Origin: UBA2219 sp964612075
GTDB taxonomy: Bacteria; Desulfobacterota; Deferrimicrobia; Deferrimicrobiales; Deferrimicrobiaceae
Assembly: GCA_964612075.1 (NCBI GenBank)
Contig: CAZTFC010000047.1
Span: 1 to 18,977, forward strand
DNA: 18,977 nucleotides
Direction: 5' to 3'
Each line of letters begins with the position of its first letter. The first letter of the stretch is position 1. The notes beneath the pieces were generated by a model, which saw only the letters and a program-made list of their open reading frames with translations, did no database searches and had not been told where the DNA came from. A program made the translations under genes and the position numbers. Positions 15,037 to 18,977 of the stretch are shown in pieces.

Positions 15037-15924
15037 ATGTCCTGGATGAGCATGACCGGCTACGGCCGCGCGGAACGCCACGGGGAGGACGTCTCCGTCG
15101 CCGTGGAAGCCCGTTCCGTGAACCACCGCTTCCTCGATATCCACGTCCGCTGCCCGGGGAGGTTCCTGTCCTGGGAGCCGCGCGTGCGCGGAATGGTCCG
15201 CTACGCCCTGCGGAGAGGCAAGGTCGACATCCACTTGAACGTGAAGGAGTCCGGCAGGTTCGGGGCGAAGCTGTCCGTGAACCGCGAGCTGCTCCGGGCG
15301 TTCATCGACGAGGCGGAGAAGATCCGCGGGGAGTTCGGCGTAGGCGGCGAGGTGACCTTGCGCGACCTGTTCACGGTCCCGGAACTTGTCCAGGTCGCCC
15401 CCGAAGGGGGAGACAGCGCCGAGCTCCTGTGGTCCGAAGCGGAATCCGCGGTGCGGGACGCGCTGGCGATGCTCTCGAACACGCGCCGGGAGGAGGGGGA
15501 ACGACTGAAAGGGTTCCTTCTGGATACCGCGGAGCGCATCGGATCGCTGGCGGCCGAGATCCGGTCTCTGGCCGCCGAAAACAGGGAGCTGGCCCAGACG
15601 AGGTTCCGGGAGCGGATCGAGGCGCTTTCCGGCAGCGCGGGGATCGATCCCGCCCGGCTTCACCAGGAGGCGGCGATCCTCGTGGACCGCCTCGACATCA
15701 CCGAGGAGTGCGACCGCCTCGGCTCGCACCTGGCCGCGATGGACGCCCTTTTCCGGGACCCCGGGGAGGCGGTGGGGAAGCGGTTCGATTTCCTTGTGCA
15801 GGAGGTCTTCCGCGAGCTCAACACGGCGGGCAACAAGTCGGCCCACGCCGGCATCTCCCAAAGGGTGGTGGCGGCGAAGACCGAGCTCGAAAAGATCCGC
15901 GAGCAGATCCAGAACGTGGAGTGA
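15037..15924 (+). CDS. YicC/YloC family endoribonuclease-like protein
   Basis: This 295-residue cytoplasmic protein shows the family start SMTGYGRAE, then ARSVNHRFLDI (YicC N-terminal domain). The C-terminal DUF1732 domain carries RLHQEAAILVDRLDITEE-type and GKRFDFLVQE-type motifs with an ending rich in NTAGNKS. The middle is helical and charged. E. coli YicC is linked to RNA turnover and stationary-phase survival. The gene is next to gmk in many bacteria, as here (8 bases apart). ATG 15037 has no ribosome-binding site. ATG 15046 or 15052 would also keep the conserved SMTGYG region intact or nearly so. The length is normal for the family (about 290). Confidence 0.93.
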   Translation: MSWMSMTGYGRAERHGEDVSVAVEARSVNHRFLDIHVRCPGRFLSWEPRVRGMVRYALRRGKVDIHLNVKESGRFGAKLSVNRELLRAFIDEAEKIRGEFGVGGEVTLRDLFTVPELVQVAPEGGDSAELLWSEAESAVRDALAMLSNTRREEGERLKGFLLDTAERIGSLAAEIRSLAAENRELAQTRFRERIEALSGSAGIDPARLHQEAAILVDRLDITEECDRLGSHLAAMDALFRDPGEAVGKRFDFLVQEVFRELNTAGNKSAHAGISQRVVAAKTELEKIREQIQNVE

Positions 15925-15932
15925 GCCGGGGA

Positions 15933-16547
15933 ATGGCGCGGGGAGACATCATCGTCATATCGGCCCCTTCGGGTTCCGGGAAGACCACGATCTGCCGGGC
16001 GCTGCTCGCACGGGTGGAGGGGCTCGTACTGTCGATCTCCTATACCACAAGGGAGAAGAGGACGGGGGAATCGGGGGGGAAGGACTATTATTACGTGAAC
16101 GAGCAGGAATTCGGCAACATGATAGAATGTAAGGAATTTCTTGAATACGCCCGAGTGTACGGCAACTGGTATGGCACATCGTACGCGACCGTGGACGCGA
16201 TCGTGTCGGGTGGTGAAGACGCCGTACTCGAAATCGACGTCCAGGGGGGCCGGTCGGTAAAGGCCGCCGTTCCCGACGCGGTGCTGATCGGGATCCTCCC
16301 TCCCGATCGCGAGACGCTGCGGAGACGCCTCTTCGGGCGCGCCAGGGACAGCCGGGAGGACATGGAGCGGCGGCTCGATGCGGCGTGGAAAGAGATCGAG
16401 GAACTTAAAGGATACGATTACATCGTGGTCAACAAAGACCTGGAAACGGCGGTCCGCCAGGTCGAATGCGTCATCCGCGCGAGAAGGCTGCGCCGTGAAC
16501 GGACCATGGAGATCGTGGACAGGATCTTAAGGGAAAAAGGAGAGTGA
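15933..16547 (+). CDS. gmk: Guanylate kinase
   Basis: This 204-residue cytoplasmic enzyme phosphorylates GMP to GDP with ATP. The P-loop is SAPSGSGKTT with Lys17. The GMP-binding part contains SYTTREKRTGE, GKDYYYVNEQEF, EFLEYARVYGNWYGT and EIDVQGG, all standard. ILPPDRETLRRRL and a lid-type R-x5-R region follow. The length is typical (about 205). ATG 15933 was chosen because the conserved N-terminus follows closely. An in-frame GTG at 15921, which overlaps the yicC stop as GTGA, would add four residues and fits the coupled style of the locus. Gmk supplies GDP/GTP, the acceptor for (p)ppGpp made by the synthetase two genes downstream. Confidence 0.97.
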   Translation: MARGDIIVISAPSGSGKTTICRALLARVEGLVLSISYTTREKRTGESGGKDYYYVNEQEFGNMIECKEFLEYARVYGNWYGTSYATVDAIVSGGEDAVLEIDVQGGRSVKAAVPDAVLIGILPPDRETLRRRLFGRARDSREDMERRLDAAWKEIEELKGYDYIVVNKDLETAVRQVECVIRARRLRRERTMEIVDRILREKGE

Positions 16548-16551
16548 CGGG

Positions 16552-16743
16552 ATGGCTCGAGTAACGGTCGAGGATTGCCTGCAGAGGGTGGACAACCACT
16601 TCCAGCTGACGGTGGTGGCCGCCAAGCGGGCGAAACAGCTTTACGGAGGACAGGGGGCGACGATAGACACCACCGCCCGGAAGGAGAAGCCGACGGTCAT
16701 CGCCCTCCGGGAGGTCGCGCAGGGGAAAGTCCGGGTCAAATAG
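16552..16743 (+). CDS. rpoZ: DNA-directed RNA polymerase omega subunit
   Basis: This 63-residue subunit helps assemble beta' into RNA polymerase. MARVTVEDCLQRVDNHFQL and AAKRAKQLYGG are the conserved omega core, and KPTVIALREVAQG is the usual second helix. It is shorter than E. coli omega (91) because it lacks the variable C-terminal tail, as in many deltaproteobacteria. The N-terminal Met-Ala-Arg-Val matches the E. coli residues that help form ppGpp site 1. AAGGAGA at 16537-16543 is 8 bases before the ATG. It begins 4 bases after gmk. Confidence 0.96.
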   Translation: MARVTVEDCLQRVDNHFQLTVVAAKRAKQLYGGQGATIDTTARKEKPTVIALREVAQGKVRVK

Positions 16744-16750
16744 GGCGCCG

Positions 16751-16757
16751 GAAGGAG
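16751..16757 (+). promoter_or_regulatory. Ribosome-binding site for the TTG start of relA/spoT
   Basis: GAAGGAG lies in the 25-base gap after rpoZ, 11 bases before TTG 16769. An in-frame TAG at 16760-16762 rules out any start further upstream. Confidence 0.55.
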
Positions 16758-16768
16758 TTTAGATCGCC

Positions 16769-18916
16769 TTGTTCCGCGTTCTTGACATCGTCGAGCGGGT
16801 GCAGGCGACCCGGCCTTCCGCGAACGTAGAGCTCATCCACAAGGCATACGTTTTCACCGCCAAGGTGCACCACGGTCAGTTGAGGATGTCGGGGGACCCC
16901 TACCTGATCCACCCCCTCAATGTGGCCTATTCCCTCGCCGACTGGAACCTCGACGAGGAAACGGTGGCCACCGGCCTCCTCCACGACACGGTGGAGGACA
17001 CTGTCGCCACCATCGACGAGATTCGCGACCTCTTCGGGGAGTCGGTCGCCCTTCTCGTGGACGGGGTCACCAAGATCAGCCGGGTGACCATCTCCGACGT
17101 CGCCGCCCAGAAGGCGGAGTCGCTGCGCAAGATGATCCTCGCGATGGGGAAGGACCTCCGGGTCATCCTCGTCAAGCTCGCGGACCGCCTGCACAATCTC
17201 CGCACCATCGAGCACCTTCCCGCCGACAAGCAGACCGCCATCGCCAGGGAAACGGTCGAGATCTACGCCCCGATCGCGGCCCGCCTCGGGATGTCCCGCG
17301 TCCGCGGCGAGATGGAGGACCGGTGCTTCGCCGTTCTCCACCCCGGGCAGTACAAGGAGCTTTCGACCCAGGCGGAGGAGCGCAGGCGAAACACCGCCGG
17401 TCACATCCGGGAGGTCATCGGCCTGCTGGAGGCGAAGTGTCGCGAGGCCGGGATCGAGGCGGTCATCTCGGGCAGGGAGAAGCACCTCGCGGGCGTGTAC
17501 CAGAAGATGAACCGGCAGGGGATCGACTTCGACCACGTCTACGACTTCATCGGCTTCCGCATCATCACCAAGACGCTGCGGGAGTGCTATGGCGCCCTGG
17601 GGATCGTCCACAACCTCTGGAAGCCGGTCCCAGGCAGGTTCAAGGACTACATCGCCATGCCGAAGACCAACCTGTACCAGTCGCTTCACACCACGGTCTT
17701 CGGCCCGAACTCCGAAATGATCGAGATCCAGATCCGCACCGAGGACATGCACGCCCTCGCGGAGAACGGCGTGGCGGCGCACTGGAAGTACAAGGAGGGG
17801 CGCCGGACCGCGGAGAAGGAAGACCAGATGTTCCTCTGGCTGCGGCAGATCCTCGAGCTGCAGCAGGACATGAAAGACCCGCGGGAATTCATGGACACCG
17901 TGAAGGTGGAGCTTTTCCCGGAGGAGGTCTACGTCTTCACGCCGCGCGGGGACGTGAAGGAGATCCCCCGCGGGGGCACGCCGATCGACTTCGCCTACGC
18001 GGTCCACACCGAGGTCGGGAACCAGTGCGTCGGGGCGAAGGTCAACGGCAGGATGGTTCCGCTGAAGACGGAGCTGAAAAACGGCGACGTCGTCGAGATC
18101 ATCACGCAGCCCTCCCACAAGCCGAGCCGGGACTGGCTGAAGATCGCAAAGACCAACAAGGCCCTGACGAAGATCCGAGCCGTCCTGCGCCAGGAGCAGA
18201 TGGAGCAGTCGCTCGAGCTGGGCCGGCAGATCCTGGAGAAGGAGCTCCGGAAATACTCGCTCAATCCGGCGAAGGTGCTGAAAGGGGAGCAGTTCGCGGC
18301 GGTTTTGGAGGAATCCCGGCACAAGAACCAGGAAGACTACCTGAGGGCGCTGGGGTACGGCCGGGTGTCGATCATGCCGCTGCTGCGCCTGCTCGTGCCG
18401 CCCGAGCGGCTCCAGGAAAGGGGGGGGAAGGAATCACGCCTCTCCACATTGATAAAGAAGGTGGTGTCGCGCAAGCCCAGCTCCATCGTCGTAAAGGGAA
18501 TGGACGGGATCTTCATCCGGCTCGGGAACTGCTGCCACCCCGTCCCGGGGGACCCGATCATCGGGTTCATCACCCGCGGGCGGGGGGTGACGGTGCACAC
18601 CCGGGAATGCCCGAAAGTGCTGGAGCTCGACCCGGAGCGGTCGATCGAGGTGACCTGGGAGGCGGGCACCAAGGCGGTCCACCCCGTGAAGATCCGTGTG
18701 GTCTGCGCGGACAAACCGGGCCTGCTGGCGGACATCTCCCGCACCATCACCATGAACGAGGTGGATATCCGCAGAGCCTCGGTCACGACCACCCGCGACA
18801 AGCGGGCCATCTGCAACTTCGAGGTGTCCGTCAACGACGCCGGACACCTGGCATCCCTCATCAAGGCGATCGAGAAAGTAAAGGGGGTGCAGACCGTCGA
18901 GAGGGGAAAGGGGTGA
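16769..18916 (+). CDS. Bifunctional (p)ppGpp synthetase/hydrolase (RelA/SpoT, Rel type)
   Basis: This 715-residue stringent-response enzyme makes and degrades (p)ppGpp. The N-terminal HD hydrolase domain is complete: His-Asp at 72-73 (LLHDTVEDT) and KLADRLHNLRT. The synthetase domain has GREKHLAGVYQKM, YDFIGFRII and RFKD (290-293). The RxKD form of that motif is typical of bifunctional enzymes, whereas synthetase-only RelA has ExDD. NLYQSLHTTV and the EIQIRT strand follow. The regulatory half has a TGS domain (about 387-447), helical linkers, a Cys/His segment (GNCCHPVPGD) and a C-terminal ACT domain (about 640-715). Both catalytic sites therefore look active. It starts at TTG 16769, the only start possible after the in-frame TAG. 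ridA follows after one base. Confidence 0.96.
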   Translation: MFRVLDIVERVQATRPSANVELIHKAYVFTAKVHHGQLRMSGDPYLIHPLNVAYSLADWNLDEETVATGLLHDTVEDTVATIDEIRDLFGESVALLVDGVTKISRVTISDVAAQKAESLRKMILAMGKDLRVILVKLADRLHNLRTIEHLPADKQTAIARETVEIYAPIAARLGMSRVRGEMEDRCFAVLHPGQYKELSTQAEERRRNTAGHIREVIGLLEAKCREAGIEAVISGREKHLAGVYQKMNRQGIDFDHVYDFIGFRIITKTLRECYGALGIVHNLWKPVPGRFKDYIAMPKTNLYQSLHTTVFGPNSEMIEIQIRTEDMHALAENGVAAHWKYKEGRRTAEKEDQMFLWLRQILELQQDMKDPREFMDTVKVELFPEEVYVFTPRGDVKEIPRGGTPIDFAYAVHTEVGNQCVGAKVNGRMVPLKTELKNGDVVEIITQPSHKPSRDWLKIAKTNKALTKIRAVLRQEQMEQSLELGRQILEKELRKYSLNPAKVLKGEQFAAVLEESRHKNQEDYLRALGYGRVSIMPLLRLLVPPERLQERGGKESRLSTLIKKVVSRKPSSIVVKGMDGIFIRLGNCCHPVPGDPIIGFITRGRGVTVHTRECPKVLELDPERSIEVTWEAGTKAVHPVKIRVVCADKPGLLADISRTITMNEVDIRRASVTTTRDKRAICNFEVSVNDAGHLASLIKAIEKVKGVQTVERGKG

Positions 18917-18917
18917 C

Positions 18918-18977
18918 ATGAAAAAGGAGATCGTGTCGACGGGCGCGGCCCCGAAGGCCGTCGGCCCGTATTCGCAG
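18918..18977 (+). CDS. ridA: RidA family enamine/imine deaminase, N-terminal end (partial)
   Basis: Only the first 20 codons are in the window: they include a Lys-rich start (MKKEIVST) followed by APKAVGPYSQ. The A-P-x-A-x-G-P-Y-S-Q pattern is the hallmark N-terminus of RidA/YjgF proteins, which hydrolyse reactive enamine/imine intermediates such as 2-aminoacrylate in the cytoplasm. AAAGGGG at 18907-18913 precedes the ATG, one base after the relA/spoT stop, so the two are likely co-transcribed. The rest is outside the window. Confidence 0.88.
   Translation, partial: MKKEIVSTGAAPKAVGPYSQ

Noticed and set aside
16120..16132. TGATAGAAT-like extended -10 within gmk
   Set aside because: It is inside a conserved coding part of guanylate kinase, with no -35 partner and no gene start downstream that needs it.

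Overview
The window is a dense, all-forward-strand cell-envelope locus from a high-GC Gram-negative bacterium. Sample lines I counted by hand run near 70% GC in most genes. The order bamA-skp-lpxD-fabZ-lpxA-lpxB-msbA-waaA-lpxK, followed by yicC-gmk-rpoZ-relA/spoT-ridA, resembles layouts I know from Deltaproteobacteria in the old sense (Desulfuromonadota/Geobacter-like and related uncultured high-GC lineages). That placement is an inference from gene order and base composition, not a database result.

Layout. Positions 1-829 hold the end of BamA and a Skp/OmpH periplasmic chaperone (outer-membrane protein assembly). Positions 819-4238 hold lpxD, fabZ, lpxA and lpxB (early lipid A synthesis). 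Positions 4229-9231 hold the MsbA flippase, Kdo transferase WaaA, lipid A 4'-kinase LpxK and an LpxL/HtrB-type acyltransferase. Positions 9228-12161 hold a GmhB-type heptose bisphosphatase, a secreted DUF3108 protein with a proline-rich linker, a 54-residue Trm112/YcaR-like zinc protein and a single-domain HldA heptose kinase. A DUF4416 protein (12158-12703) and a large LtaS/MdoB-type membrane sulfatase-fold enzyme (12741-14987) follow. The sulfatase-fold gene has lower GC. Positions 15037-18916 hold YicC, guanylate kinase, RNA polymerase omega and a bifunctional (p)ppGpp synthetase/hydrolase. The window ends inside a RidA-family gene.

How they work together. LpxA, LpxD and LpxB build the lipid A disaccharide, LpxK phosphorylates it, WaaA adds Kdo, the acyltransferase adds a secondary acyl chain and MsbA flips the product. 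GmhB and HldA make heptose phosphates for the inner core. BamA and Skp handle outer-membrane proteins. From skp to the DUF4416 gene, neighbours overlap or lie within 4 bases, and half of the starts between lpxD and trm112 are GTG or TTG, which points to one translationally coupled operon. Slightly larger gaps (37, 49 and 25 bases) appear around the sulfatase-fold gene and before relA/spoT. A possible promoter lies just before yicC.

Most of the window is ordinary, well-understood biology. The least explained stretch is DUF4416 - short leader ORF - LtaS-like enzyme (12158-14987), wedged between the heptose kinase and the yicC/gmk/rpoZ/spoT block. Its transferase has Ser at the expected Thr nucleophile position. 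I found no RNA genes, CRISPR arrays, insertion sequences or convincing terminators. No stretch over 300 bases lacks a gene.
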